The position numbers were made by a program, and so were the translations under genes. A DNA stretch of 64,000 nucleotides from assembly GCF_030269605.1 (NCBI RefSeq), contig NZ_BSTQ01000026.1, positions 23,823-87,822 of the forward strand, written 5' to 3'. The notes under the pieces are model-generated. The model was not told the DNA's origin and did no database searches. It was given only the letters and a program-made list of their open reading frames with translations. Shown in pieces: positions 23,632-32,590 of this stretch; positions within the stretch are counted from its first letter, which is position 1; each line of letters starts with the position of its first letter. Source of the stretch: Lentzea sp. NBRC 105346. GTDB lineage: Bacteria; Actinomycetota; Actinomycetes; Mycobacteriales; Pseudonocardiaceae.

Positions 23632-24581
23632 GCCACGCGGTTACCGAAACGCCTGGCGTGACAACGGAAACCACCGCTGACACGAAGAAGAAGGCCGTGC
23701 TGAGCGAGGGCAAGAGGGCCGAGCGCAAGCTGGGCTGGCTGCTCTGCGCACCGGCGGCGATCACCATGATCGCCGTCACCGGCTGGCCGATCGTGTACTC
23801 GATCTGGTTGTCGTTGCAGCGCTACGACCTGAAGTTCCCCGACCGCGTCGAGTTCGTCGGACTCGACAACTACATCACCGTGCTGAGCAGCCCCTACTGG
23901 TGGAACGCCGTGTGGGTGACGGTCGTGCTGACCGTCATCTCCGTGGCGATCGAACTGGTGCTCGGCATGGGGCTCGCGCTGATCATGCACCGGGCGTTGG
24001 TCGGGCGCGGCATCGTCCGCACCACCTCGCTCATCCCGTACGGCATCGTCACGGTCGTCGCCGCGTTCTCGTGGCGGTTCGCCTGGACGCCGGGAACCGG
24101 TTACCTGTCCGAGCTGGCCGGTGGCGAGCCCGTACTGACCGAGAAGCTGCCCGCGTTGATGGTGGTCACCCTGGCCGAGGTCTGGAAGACCACGCCGTTC
24201 ATGGCGCTGCTGCTGATGGCCGGTCTCGCGCTCGTTCCGGACGACCTGCTGAAGGCCGCCGCGATGGACGGCGCCTCGGCGTGGCAGCGGTTCATCAAGA
24301 TCACCGTGCCGATCATGAAGCCGGCGATCCTGGTGGCACTGCTGTTCCGCACGCTCGACGCGTTCCGCATCTTCGACAACCTGTTCGTGCTCACCGCGGG
24401 TTCGCAGGGCACATCGTCGGTGTCGATGCTGACCTACAACAACCTGATCAAGGGGTTGAACCTCGGCATCGGATCCACGATGTCCGTGCTCATCTTCCTG
24501 ATGGTGGCGCTGATCGCGTTCATCTTCATCAAGTTGTTCGGCACCGCTGCCCCTGGCAGTGACACCGGAGGGAGGCGCTGA
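23628..24581 (+). CDS. sugA: Sugar ABC transporter permease SugA
   Basis: 317 residues from a GTG that overlaps the lpqY stop (GTGA). Six membrane helices are expected after a charged cytoplasmic start. The EAA loop that contacts the ATPase is present as LLKAAAMDGASAWQRFIKIT followed by VPIMKP. It forms the translocation channel with SugB. It overlaps sugB by one base (TGATG). Confidence 0.9.
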   Translation: MSHAVTETPGVTTETTADTKKKAVLSEGKRAERKLGWLLCAPAAITMIAVTGWPIVYSIWLSLQRYDLKFPDRVEFVGLDNYITVLSSPYWWNAVWVTVVLTVISVAIELVLGMGLALIMHRALVGRGIVRTTSLIPYGIVTVVAAFSWRFAWTPGTGYLSELAGGEPVLTEKLPALMVVTLAEVWKTTPFMALLLMAGLALVPDDLLKAAAMDGASAWQRFIKITVPIMKPAILVALLFRTLDAFRIFDNLFVLTAGSQGTSSVSMLTYNNLIKGLNLGIGSTMSVLIFLMVALIAFIFIKLFGTAAPGSDTGGRR

Positions 24582-25426
24582 TGGCCGGCATCGGTGGAGC
24601 CGAGACCACCCAGAAGAAAGTCGGCTGGAGCCTGCTCAACCTCGTCGTCGTGATCTACGCGCTGTTCCCGGTGCTGTGGATCCTGTCGCTGTCGTTGAAG
24701 TCGTCCAAGACGCTGGCGGACGGCAACCTGATCCCACGCGAGATCAGCTTCGAGAACTACCGGAACATCTTCGCCACCACGGAGTTCGTCCGCGCACTGG
24801 CCAACTCGATCGGCATCGCGATCATCGCGACGGCGATCGCGGTCGTGTTCGGCACGATGGCCGCGTACGCCATCGCGCGGCTCGACTTCCCCGGCAAGAA
24901 CCTGCTGGTCGGTGTCTCCCTGCTGATCGCGATGTTCCCGCAGGTGTCGCTGGTGTCGCCGTTGTTCGAGATCGAGCGTGGTCTCGGCATCTTCGACACC
25001 TGGCCCGGCCTGATCCTGCCGTACATCACGTTCGCGCTGCCGCTGGCGATCTACACGCTGTCGGCGTTCTTCCGCGAGATCCCCTGGGAGCTCGAGAAGG
25101 CGGCCAAGATGGACGGCGCGACGCCGGGACAGGCGTTCCGCAAGGTGATCGCGCCGCTCGCGGCACCCGGTGTCTTCACCACCGCGATCCTCGTGTTCAT
25201 CTTCTGCTGGAACGACTTCCTGTTCGCGATCTCGCTGACGTCGACCGAGCAGTCGCGGACGGTGCCTGCGGCGCTGTCGTTCTTCACCGGCAGCTCGCAG
25301 TTCGAGGACCCGGCCGGGTCGATCTCCGCGGCCGCCGTGGTGATCACGATCCCGATCATCCTCTTCGTGTTGTTCTTCCAGCGCCGCATCGTCGCGGGCC
25401 TGACCTCCGGCGCCGTCAAGGGGTGA
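24581..25426 (+). CDS. sugB: Sugar ABC transporter permease SugB
   Basis: 281 residues, MalG-type permease with six membrane helices. The EAA loop reads ELEKAAKMDGATPGQAFRKV followed by IAPLAAPG. It starts on the last base of the sugA stop codon, so translation is coupled. The second channel half of the LpqY-SugABC importer. Confidence 0.9.
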   Translation: MAGIGGAETTQKKVGWSLLNLVVVIYALFPVLWILSLSLKSSKTLADGNLIPREISFENYRNIFATTEFVRALANSIGIAIIATAIAVVFGTMAAYAIARLDFPGKNLLVGVSLLIAMFPQVSLVSPLFEIERGLGIFDTWPGLILPYITFALPLAIYTLSAFFREIPWELEKAAKMDGATPGQAFRKVIAPLAAPGVFTTAILVFIFCWNDFLFAISLTSTEQSRTVPAALSFFTGSSQFEDPAGSISAAAVVITIPIILFVLFFQRRIVAGLTSGAVKG

Positions 25427-25433
25427 GTTGCGA

Positions 25434-26618
25434 ATGGCAGAGATAGTTCTGGACAAGGTGACCAAGAGGTACCCCGACGGCGCACTGGCCGTGCAGGAGG
25501 TCAACCTCGAGATCGCCGACGGTGAGTTCATCATCCTGGTCGGACCGTCCGGCTGCGGGAAGTCCACCACGCTCAACATGATCGCGGGCCTGGAGGACAT
25601 CACCGACGGCGAGCTGCGCATCGGCGGACAGCGCGTCAACGAGCGGGCGCCGAAGGACCGGGACATCGCGATGGTGTTCCAGTCCTACGCGCTCTACCCG
25701 CACATGACGGTGAAGGAGAACATGGCCTTCCCGTTGCGGCTGGCGAAGGTCGACAACGCCACGGTCGAGCGCAAGGTCTCGGAGGCCGCGGAGATCCTGG
25801 ATCTCACGCAGCACCTCGACCGCAAACCGTCCAACCTGTCCGGTGGCCAGCGCCAGCGGGTCGCCATGGGACGCGCGATCGTGCGCAGCCCCAAGGCGTT
25901 CCTCATGGACGAGCCGCTGTCCAACCTGGACGCGAAGCTGCGCGTGCAGATGCGCACCTCGGTGTCGCGCCTGCAGAAGCAGCTCGGCACGACCACGGTG
26001 TACGTCACGCACGACCAGACCGAGGCCATGACGCTCGGCGACCGCGTCGTTGTCATGCGCGGCGGCATCGTGCAGCAGATCGGCGCACCGCAGTTCCTGT
26101 ACGACAACCCGGCGAACCTGTTCGTCGCGGGGTTCATCGGCTCCCCGTCGATGAACTTCGTCCCCGCGACGATCGAGGACGGCTCGCTGCGGTCGGCGCT
26201 CGGCACGGTCACGATGACCGACCGTGTCCGCCGGCTGCTGGAGGGCGCCGACGCACCTCGTGAAGTGATCATGGGCATCCGCCCGGAGCACTTCGAGGAC
26301 GCCGCGCTGGTGGAGGCCTCCGCGCGTTCCGCCGGCTGCACGTTCGACTCGCAGGTCGAGGTGCTCGAGTCCATGGGATCGGACAAGTACGCCTACTTCA
26401 GCCTCAGCGGCGAAGCGGCGTCGGCGGCCGACCTGGAGGACCTCGCCGCGGACGCCCACGCCGAGGACGTCCCCGGTGGCGGCATTTCGTTGGTGACGCG
26501 CCTTTCGTCCGCTTCCGGCGCGCGCGAGGGCGAGTCCGCGGAGATCTGGTTCGACGCGGACAAGGTGCAGTTGTTCGACCCGTCGTCCGGTAAGAACCTG
26601 ACATACACGGAACGCTGA
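25434..26618 (+). CDS. sugC: Sugar ABC transporter ATPase SugC
   Basis: 394 residues from ATG 25434. Walker A GPSGCGKST (37-45), signature LSGGQRQRVAMGRA, Walker B AFLMDEPLSNLD and switch His in VTHDQTEA. The C-terminal third carries the TOBE/OB regulatory domain of MalK/MsiK-type ATPases (IMGIRPEHF; VEVLESMGSDKYAYFSL). It drives import of the LpqY-bound sugar and may also serve other importers. A terminator follows at 26632. Confidence 0.92.
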   Translation: MAEIVLDKVTKRYPDGALAVQEVNLEIADGEFIILVGPSGCGKSTTLNMIAGLEDITDGELRIGGQRVNERAPKDRDIAMVFQSYALYPHMTVKENMAFPLRLAKVDNATVERKVSEAAEILDLTQHLDRKPSNLSGGQRQRVAMGRAIVRSPKAFLMDEPLSNLDAKLRVQMRTSVSRLQKQLGTTTVYVTHDQTEAMTLGDRVVVMRGGIVQQIGAPQFLYDNPANLFVAGFIGSPSMNFVPATIEDGSLRSALGTVTMTDRVRRLLEGADAPREVIMGIRPEHFEDAALVEASARSAGCTFDSQVEVLESMGSDKYAYFSLSGEAASAADLEDLAADAHAEDVPGGGISLVTRLSSASGAREGESAEIWFDADKVQLFDPSSGKNLTYTER

Positions 26619-26631
26619 ATTCTCGTTTTTA

Positions 26632-26668
26632 GGGGCCGTCTTCCCTATCTTGGGAGGGCGGCCCTTTC
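26632..26668 (+). terminator. Terminator after sugC
   Basis: A GC-rich stem, GGGGCCGTCTTCCC (26632-26645) against GGGAGGGCGGCCC (26652-26664), two internal mismatches, followed by TTT. It lies 14 bp after the sugC stop and is the only structure here that looks like a conventional intrinsic terminator. Confidence 0.65.
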
Positions 26669-26877
26669 CGTTCACACTTTCGGGTGAGGCCATAGGGCCC
26701 ATGATTAGTCCGGACCATCGGCCGGGCTGAACTCGCTTCGCCATTGGGCGCATCCGAACGACGTCTCATCGAAACATGCAGTTTCATCGTTCGGATTCTC
26801 ATCACGCTGGTCCAAGGCGGGTACATCCCGTGAACACCGGGGGCCGGGCCACCGCCGAGGACGGGAGAGAGTGCGCG

Positions 26878-27768
26878 ATGGGGATCCTGGACGGAAAGGC
26901 TGTCGTCATCACCGGCGCGGGGCGCGGCCTCGGCGAGGCGTACGCGATGCACGCGGCGCTGGCGGGCGCATCTGTGGTGGTCAACGACATCGACGGTGAC
27001 CTGGCCGAGAAGGTCGCCGAGCACATCAGGGAGTTCGGCGGCCGAGCCGTCGCGAGCACGCACACCGTAGCCGACCCCAGCGAGGCCGCGAAGATCATCG
27101 ATCTGTGCGTCGACGAATTCGGGCGCATCGACGGCCTCGTCAACAACGCGGGCCTGAACTACGAGACCCTCCCCTGGGAGGACTCCGCGGAAACGATCAA
27201 GGAAGTCGTCGAGGTGAACATCCTCGGCGTCATCTACACCGGAATCGCCGCTATGCGCGTGATGCGCGGCACCGGTGGTGGCTCCATCATCAACATTTCC
27301 TCTGGCGCGTCCTTCGGCCAACGCAAACTCGGCACCTATTCGGCGACCAAGGGCGCGGTCGCCTCGCTGAGTTACTCGTGGGCGCTCGACCTCGAGTCCG
27401 AGGGCATCCGCGTGAACGCCGTCTGCCCGGTGGCGCACACCCGGATGGTGTGGAAGTCCGAGCGTTCCCTGCGCGCCATTCCGGCGGACCGCACGCCGGG
27501 CAAGGTGGCGCCGCTGGTGCTGTTCCTGTTGTCCGACGCCTCGGCGGGCATCACCGGCCAGATCATCCGGTGCAACGGCCGGCAGCTGCACATCGTCGGC
27601 CAGCCGTACTTCAAGCAGCCGATCCTGGAGAGCGACACCTGGGACACCGCGTCGGTGGAGCGGGCGTTCACCGGGGTGCTGCAGGCGCACCTGGAGCCCT
27701 ACGGGCTGGAGAAGCGGATGCCGCCGCGGCTGCGCGCTCTGGTGGGTGAGCCGTCGCAGACGGCCTGA
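26878..27768 (+). CDS. Short-chain dehydrogenase/reductase
   Basis: 296 residues from ATG 26878, behind GGGAGAG. Cofactor motif TGAGRGLG (12-19), NNAG (89-92), and catalytic Y154 and K158 in YSATKGA. The C-terminus is about 45 residues longer than a minimal SDR (QPILESDTWDTASVERAFTG), a pattern I associate with hydroxysteroid or multifunctional SDRs. The substrate is unknown. The 209 bp before it, after the sugC terminator, contain no ORF I support. Confidence 0.85.
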   Translation: MGILDGKAVVITGAGRGLGEAYAMHAALAGASVVVNDIDGDLAEKVAEHIREFGGRAVASTHTVADPSEAAKIIDLCVDEFGRIDGLVNNAGLNYETLPWEDSAETIKEVVEVNILGVIYTGIAAMRVMRGTGGGSIINISSGASFGQRKLGTYSATKGAVASLSYSWALDLESEGIRVNAVCPVAHTRMVWKSERSLRAIPADRTPGKVAPLVLFLLSDASAGITGQIIRCNGRQLHIVGQPYFKQPILESDTWDTASVERAFTGVLQAHLEPYGLEKRMPPRLRALVGEPSQTA

Positions 27769-27868
27769 CCCGCCCTGTCGATCACGTGTTCGGGGCCGAC
27801 GAGTAACGTTTTCGCACGTCACACGTTCGGCCCCGGTTTTTGTCAGACCCCGCTGTCACCATCGTGGC

Positions 27869-28846
27869 ATGGCCGAACGCAAACCGAGGGTGACGGACTG
27901 GCGACTCATCGTGCAGTCCAGGTTGGACCGTGTCCGCGCGGATCTGGCCGCGCTCGGCCCGCCCGACCCGGTCGATCCCGAGGGCGACGTGTGGCGCCGC
28001 ACCGCCGAGGAGCAGGCGGCGGTGGTCGACGAGATGCTCACCCGTGAAGACCGCTGGTTCGAGAAGTTCGCGTCGTGGTGGTCGGGCTGGCACATCGAGC
28101 GGGCATGGCGGGCGCTGCACGAGGCCGAGGTCGCGACGATCTCGGCGGAGCGCGGCTTCCTTGGCCGTTTACCAGGCCTGCAGGCCCGTGCCGCGGCGTT
28201 GGACGAGGACGACCCCCGGCGCCGAGCGCTGGAGCAGCTGCGGCCGGGGGAGTTCACGCCGGCCGTAGAACGCGCCATCGTCGTGGACGCTCTGCGCGGC
28301 GCCTACGACAACTCCGACTTCGCGCACGCGGGCTCGCGGGCGTTGCGCAACAAGCTGATCGCCGCGTCGCTCGTGCTGTTCGTCATCAATACGGTGCTGG
28401 GCGTCGTGGGCATCGTGAAGCCCGGCATCATCCCGCTGTGCGTGGACCCCAAGGAGACCGCTCTGCCGACGGTCTGCCCCGGTGGTCTGCCGAAGGCCTC
28501 CGCCGTGGACGTCTGGCTCGTGCAGGTGCTCGGCTCGTTCGGCGCCGTGCTGGCCTCCGTCGTGTTGCTGCTGCGCCGCCGCCCGAGCCTCTCGCCGTAC
28601 GTGATGATCGGCTACCAGGCGCTGATCAAGATCATGCTCGGGGCGGCGCTGGCGGTCGTGGGCATCCTGGCCCTGGGGGCGGGTGTGACCTCGGGTCTGA
28701 TCGGCATCCCGTCGGCGGCGGCACTGCTGCTGTGGGCCGTGATCTTCGGGTACGCGCAGCAGATCGGGACGCGATTACTCGACAAGTACACGGACGAGGT
28801 CCTGGACAAGGCGCGCCCGCTGCCGGACTGGGAGGCGCAACGCTGA
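27869..28846 (+). CDS. Conserved membrane protein of unknown function
   Basis: 325 residues from ATG 27869. A long charged helical N-terminal half (about 1-165, rich in Arg, Glu and Ala) is followed by at least three membrane helices (about 172-194, 219-240 and 255-300). A short loop between the first two has two Cys (CVDPKETALPTVCPGG), which could form an external disulfide. I do not recognise the family; a helical scaffold plus membrane anchor is all that can be said. Confidence 0.7.
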   Translation: MAERKPRVTDWRLIVQSRLDRVRADLAALGPPDPVDPEGDVWRRTAEEQAAVVDEMLTREDRWFEKFASWWSGWHIERAWRALHEAEVATISAERGFLGRLPGLQARAAALDEDDPRRRALEQLRPGEFTPAVERAIVVDALRGAYDNSDFAHAGSRALRNKLIAASLVLFVINTVLGVVGIVKPGIIPLCVDPKETALPTVCPGGLPKASAVDVWLVQVLGSFGAVLASVVLLLRRRPSLSPYVMIGYQALIKIMLGAALAVVGILALGAGVTSGLIGIPSAAALLLWAVIFGYAQQIGTRLLDKYTDEVLDKARPLPDWEAQR

Positions 28847-29354
28847 CCGCACCGCTCGACCACTCGGCGCCTCCACCTTGCGTGGACCCCCGCCACCACG
28901 TGGCGCGCAGGCCCCGCGAGTTGCCCTTTAGACCCTGCCAAGCCGTCCGTAGGACCCTGGTGTGCCAGCCGTAAGGCCCCGCCACCAGAGCGAAGCGGGC
29001 GACTCCGGGACCGAGCAGCCTGACGCGAGTCCTCAACTCGGCCCTGGCGAGTCGCCTATTCGGCACCGCCGAGTCCGGTACTTGGGCGCTTCCGGCTCGG
29101 TCGAGCCGATAGTTCGCGATCACGCCGTCCAGCGCGAGTCCTCAACTCGGCCCCGGCGAGTCGCGCTTTCAGCCCCGGCGAGTCGACCCTTGGCGCCCCC
29201 GGCCTCACGCCGCCCGACGCGAGTCCTCACCTCCACCCCGGCGAGTCGCCCTTTGGCCCCTGCCGAGTTGTCCGTTAGATCCCGGAGAGTCGCCCTGCCC
29301 GCACCGCCGACCCGGCGTGAGCGGGTCCGCCCTCCGGACCCGCTCCACCGCCGA
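28847..29354. repeat. Gene-free stretch with three copies of a short repeat
   Basis: This 508-bp gap holds no ORF I can support. It contains three copies of GCGAGTCCTCA(A/C), at 29025, 29134 and 29219. Each is followed about 15-17 bp later by GGCGAGTCGC, and the intervals are 109 and 85 bp. Looser relatives (GCCGAGTTG, GAGAGTCGCC) surround them. The same unit recurs at 41580-41729. Confidence 0.7.
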
Positions 29355-30119
29355 TCAAGCCTGACGCGTAGGCAGCACCACAACCTGACGCAGGTTGACG
29401 TGCCGCGCCCGGCTGGTCACATACCCAACAAGGTCGGCGATCTCCACCGACGACAGCGTGCCGAACGCCGAGAACATCTGCTCGACCAGCGCGGACGACT
29501 CGGGATCGTCCAGGTGCCCGGCCAACTCGGTAGCCACCAGACCCGGCTCGATGTTCGTAACCCGCACGTCCAACGGGCTGAGCTCCGTGCGCAACGAAGC
29601 CGAAAGGTGCGTCAAAGCAGCCTTGGTAGCGGAGTACACGCCGAACCGCGGGAAGGTCAGGTGAGCACCGATCGACGAGATGTTGACCAGGTCGGCCACA
29701 CCACCGGCAGCAGCCACGGAAACGAGGTCGGGCACGAAAGCGCGGATGATGCGCAGAGCACCGGTCAGGTTGGTGTCGATCATCCGCTCCCACTCGTCGG
29801 CCCGGCCGGAGACGATCGGGTTGGACAGCATCACACCGGCCGAGTTGACCACCAGGTCCACGGACCCGAAGGCCGAGTGAACCAGAGCCGCGGCCTCGTC
29901 CACCGCATCAGCAGACGAGACGTCCACCGGAACGACGAGGGCCTGGCCGCCGTCGGCGGTGATCTTCTCGGCCAGAGAATCGAGGCGGGAGCGGCGGCGC
30001 GACATCAAGGCGACTCGGGCGCCGGACGCGCCGAGCAGGCGGGCGATCTCCTCGCCCATGCCGCTGGCGGCTCCGGTGACGACTGCGGTGCGGTTGGCGA
30101 GGTTGTCGTAAGAGGTCAT
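29355..30119 (-). CDS. Short-chain dehydrogenase/reductase
   Basis: 254 residues from ATG 30119. TGAASGMG cofactor loop, VNSAGVM in place of the usual NNAG, and the catalytic region SIGAHLTFPRFGVYSATKAA. Classical SDR of the clavulanate-dehydrogenase/YdfG type by general pattern. It is divergent from an XRE/MmyB-type regulator, a common pairing in actinomycetes in which the regulator controls the SDR. The frame stays open upstream, but that part is antisense to the regulator. Confidence 0.85.
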   Translation of the reverse strand: MTSYDNLANRTAVVTGAASGMGEEIARLLGASGARVALMSRRRSRLDSLAEKITADGGQALVVPVDVSSADAVDEAAALVHSAFGSVDLVVNSAGVMLSNPIVSGRADEWERMIDTNLTGALRIIRAFVPDLVSVAAAGGVADLVNISSIGAHLTFPRFGVYSATKAALTHLSASLRTELSPLDVRVTNIEPGLVATELAGHLDDPESSALVEQMFSAFGTLSSVEIADLVGYVTSRARHVNLRQVVVLPTRQA

Positions 30120-30221
30120 GGCAACAACCCTGCTGCCACCACCAACAACTACCCGATGCCCTGCTGTTCCTGGGTTTGGCAGTACCAGGATGAGCGGCCC
30201 GGCAAAAGACATACTGGGAAC

Positions 30222-31046
30222 GTGAGCATCGGAGAGTTCCTGCGCGCGAGGCGCGCCCGCATCCAGCCCGAGGACGTGGGCCTGCCCGCGGGGGCACGGC
30301 GGCGCGTGCCCGGACTGCGGCGCGAGGAGCTCGCGCAGCTGGCCGGGGTGAGCGTCGACTACTACGTGCGGCTCGAACAGGGGCGCAGCCCCGCCGTGTC
30401 GGACGCCGTGCTCGACGCGATCGCCAACGTCCTGCGGCTCGACGAGACGGAACGGCACCACCTGCGCAACCTGATCAGGCCGTCGAAGACCCGTCGCAGA
30501 ACGCAGAAGGTGCGGCCCGGCATCCAAAGGATGCTGGAGATGATGAACGACGTCCCGGCGTTCGTGCTCGGCCGGCGCATGGACGTGCTCGCGATGAACC
30601 CGCTGGCCAAGGCGATCAGGGGATTCGACGACAGGTGGACGAACGCGGCTCGGCAGATGTTCCTCGACCCCGCCGCCAAGGACTACTACCCGGACTGGCC
30701 CACGGTCGCCGCGGAGACCGTGGCGTTCCTGCGGCTCGACGCGGGCCGGCACCCCGACGACCCCGAGCTCGCGAGTCTCGTGGGGGAGCTCTCGATGAAG
30801 AGCGAGGTCTTCCGCAACCTCTGGGCGCAGCACGCCGTGAAGGAGAAGACCCACGGCATCAAGCGGATCAACCACCCGGTCGTCGGCGAGCTCGAGCTGC
30901 ACTACGAAACGCTTGCGCTGCCTGGCGATCCGGACCAGATGCTCGCCGTCTACACGGCGGAGAAGGGCTCGCCGTCGGCGGAACGGCTCCGGCTGCTGGG
31001 CAGCTGGGAGGCCGTCATCGACGAGAGTTCTCCCGCACCGCGGTGA
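30222..31046 (+). CDS. XRE-family regulator with MmyB-like ligand-binding domain
   Basis: 274 residues from GTG 30222. The N-terminal helix-turn-helix (about 10-80) shows GLRREELAQLAGVSVDYYVR followed by LEQGR. The C-terminal half has the MmyB-like pattern (VLGRRMDVLAMNPLAKAI; HPVVGELELHYETLALPGDP followed by DQMLAVYTAE), a PAS-like fold reported to bind fatty acids in MmyB-type proteins. Its target is probably the divergent SDR, with 102 bp between the starts. Confidence 0.88.
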   Translation: MSIGEFLRARRARIQPEDVGLPAGARRRVPGLRREELAQLAGVSVDYYVRLEQGRSPAVSDAVLDAIANVLRLDETERHHLRNLIRPSKTRRRTQKVRPGIQRMLEMMNDVPAFVLGRRMDVLAMNPLAKAIRGFDDRWTNAARQMFLDPAAKDYYPDWPTVAAETVAFLRLDAGRHPDDPELASLVGELSMKSEVFRNLWAQHAVKEKTHGIKRINHPVVGELELHYETLALPGDPDQMLAVYTAEKGSPSAERLRLLGSWEAVIDESSPAPR

Positions 31047-31857
31047 GCACGTCCGGATCCCAGCGGTGCGTGCGGATCAGCCGGTACCGCTCGGCCGCGA
31101 CCCACATGTAGGCCTCGGTCTCCGTGCGGGAACCGATCATGTCCGCCTGCTTCAGCATGGTGACGACCGGCGTGTACTCCTCGGCGTACCAACGACGAGC
31201 CACGGTCGCACGGTCGAGGAACTCGCCCTCGTCCTGCATCAGGCGGAACCCCCACGCCTCGACGTTCTCGCCGAGCTGGGCGTAGTCCCACGGATCCGAC
31301 ACCACGATGGCGGCGCGTGCCTCGCCCGTCAGCGGCACGCGTTCCAGGAACAGCCGGCGGTAGTCCTTGACGATCAGGTCGCCGCGGAAGCGGATGCCGG
31401 CGGCGTTGATGCGGGTGACGACCTCGGTCACGTAGGCGTCGATCACGGACAGGCCCAGCGCGTGCGCTACGGACACGCGGTGGTGGCCGTCGATGATGAA
31501 GTGCAGCTCGCCCACCCGGTACACCTCGATCGGCGGGATCGACTCGCCGCGGCGTTGCGCCAGAGCCAGGCGCTGCCAGCGTTCCCGCACGCGGCCGGAG
31601 GTGGGGCGGAAGCGGCGGTCGAAGTCGCGGGTGCGGTCGACGCTGCCGACGATCGTGTCGAGGCGGATGGTCTGCAGGCCGAGCCGTCGTTCGGACTGCA
31701 TGCCCAGGGCCTCCACGACCTCGTGGAACGGCAGCATGATGTTGACGTCGTCGGGCTCGCGGCGCAGCCACGCGGCGAGCCTCGACAGCACCTGGCGGCG
31801 GCGCACGCGCAGGAAGTCGTTCTCCGCGTCCGCCACGGGGAAGCCGGTGTCACGCAC
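31015..31857 (-). CDS. ParB-like nuclease-domain protein
   Basis: 280 residues from GTG 31857, behind GGAGGAGG. The central segment (IPPIEVYRVGELHFIIDGHH followed by RVSVAHALG) matches the ParB/Srx fold with its DGHHR signature. The C-terminal part (AWGFRLMQDEGEFLDRATVA, then RRWYAEEYTPVV) is family-specific. It lacks the helix-turn-helix of partition ParB proteins and is not near parA, so a role in chromosome partition is unlikely. It overlaps the upstream phosphoesterase gene by 8 bp. Confidence 0.75.
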   Translation of the reverse strand: MRDTGFPVADAENDFLRVRRRQVLSRLAAWLRREPDDVNIMLPFHEVVEALGMQSERRLGLQTIRLDTIVGSVDRTRDFDRRFRPTSGRVRERWQRLALAQRRGESIPPIEVYRVGELHFIIDGHHRVSVAHALGLSVIDAYVTEVVTRINAAGIRFRGDLIVKDYRRLFLERVPLTGEARAAIVVSDPWDYAQLGENVEAWGFRLMQDEGEFLDRATVARRWYAEEYTPVVTMLKQADMIGSRTETEAYMWVAAERYRLIRTHRWDPDVLTAVRENSRR

Positions 31858-32524
31858 GTCTGACCTCCTCCGGAACGGCGATGTCCAGAACCTTGTAACC
31901 CACGACATTCACCACGCGGGTGTCCCCGAGCTGTCGATCCGGTTTCGGATGACCGTGGGGATGGATGTGGCCGTGCAGCAGCAACGGCGGCCGCAGCCGC
32001 GAGACCAGGCCGTGCAGGCAGGAGAAACCGCGGTGCGGCGCATCGGGTTCGTCGCCGCAGTCCAGCGGCGGTGAATGCGTCAGCAGCACGTCGACCCCAC
32101 GTCCGTCCCGCAGTCTGCGCCACCCGGCGAGCCTTGCGACCCGGCGGGCGCGGCGCGCCTGCTGCCGTTCGGTCCACTGGTTCGGGCCCTTGTTGTAGCG
32201 GATCGAACCACCGAGTCCGGCGATGCGCAGCCCGGCGACGTCCACGACCCGCTCGTCGGCGTTCACCGCGCCGGTCGGACCGGGCCAGCGCACGGGGTGC
32301 CCGGCCTTGGTCCACAGGCCTCTGACGTTGGCGTATCCGGTGAGGTCGGCGTCGTGGTTGCCCGGCACGAACACGCAGGGCTTGTCCAGCGCGTTCGCGA
32401 GAAATTCGAGGTAGTCGAACGGCAGGTCGCCGGCCGCGACGATCAGGTCCACCTCGTGCTGGCGCACCTGCTCCGTCCACAGCTGTTCGACGACCTCGTC
32501 GGCCACGGCGAGCACCTTCGGCAT
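31850..32524 (-). CDS. Calcineurin-like metallophosphoesterase
   Basis: 224 residues from ATG 32524. Motifs: AGDLPFDYLEFL, GNHDAD (the GNHD signature), LLTHSPP and HGHIHPHG, all metal ligands of the family. The N-terminal first-metal motif DxH is weak (VLAVADEVVEQLW), since the usual D-x-H pair is not evident there, so the true start or activity may differ. It is translated together with the ParB-like protein. Confidence 0.8.
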   Translation of the reverse strand: MPKVLAVADEVVEQLWTEQVRQHEVDLIVAAGDLPFDYLEFLANALDKPCVFVPGNHDADLTGYANVRGLWTKAGHPVRWPGPTGAVNADERVVDVAGLRIAGLGGSIRYNKGPNQWTERQQARRARRVARLAGWRRLRDGRGVDVLLTHSPPLDCGDEPDAPHRGFSCLHGLVSRLRPPLLLHGHIHPHGHPKPDRQLGDTRVVNVVGYKVLDIAVPEEVRRA

Positions 32525-32590
32525 CCTCAGAGCGTAGACACTCGACCGGGTTGGTGACGTGACCAGCCGAAACCCACTAGCGTCAGCCGT

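Noticed and set aside
28847..29354. CRISPR array
   Set aside because: Repeat units are imperfect, the intervals differ (109 and 85 bp), the spaces between them are themselves repeat-like, and no cas genes are present. The Cas4-like nuclease at 40719 is a stand-alone repair-type protein.
30120..30902. N-terminal extension of the SDR at 29355 to a 515-residue protein
   Set aside because: The extra part is antisense to the XRE regulator and carries no domain. The SDR cofactor loop begins normally at ATG 30119.
31015..31857. Plasmid or chromosome partition ParB
   Set aside because: There is no helix-turn-helix domain, no parA neighbour and no parS-like repeats.
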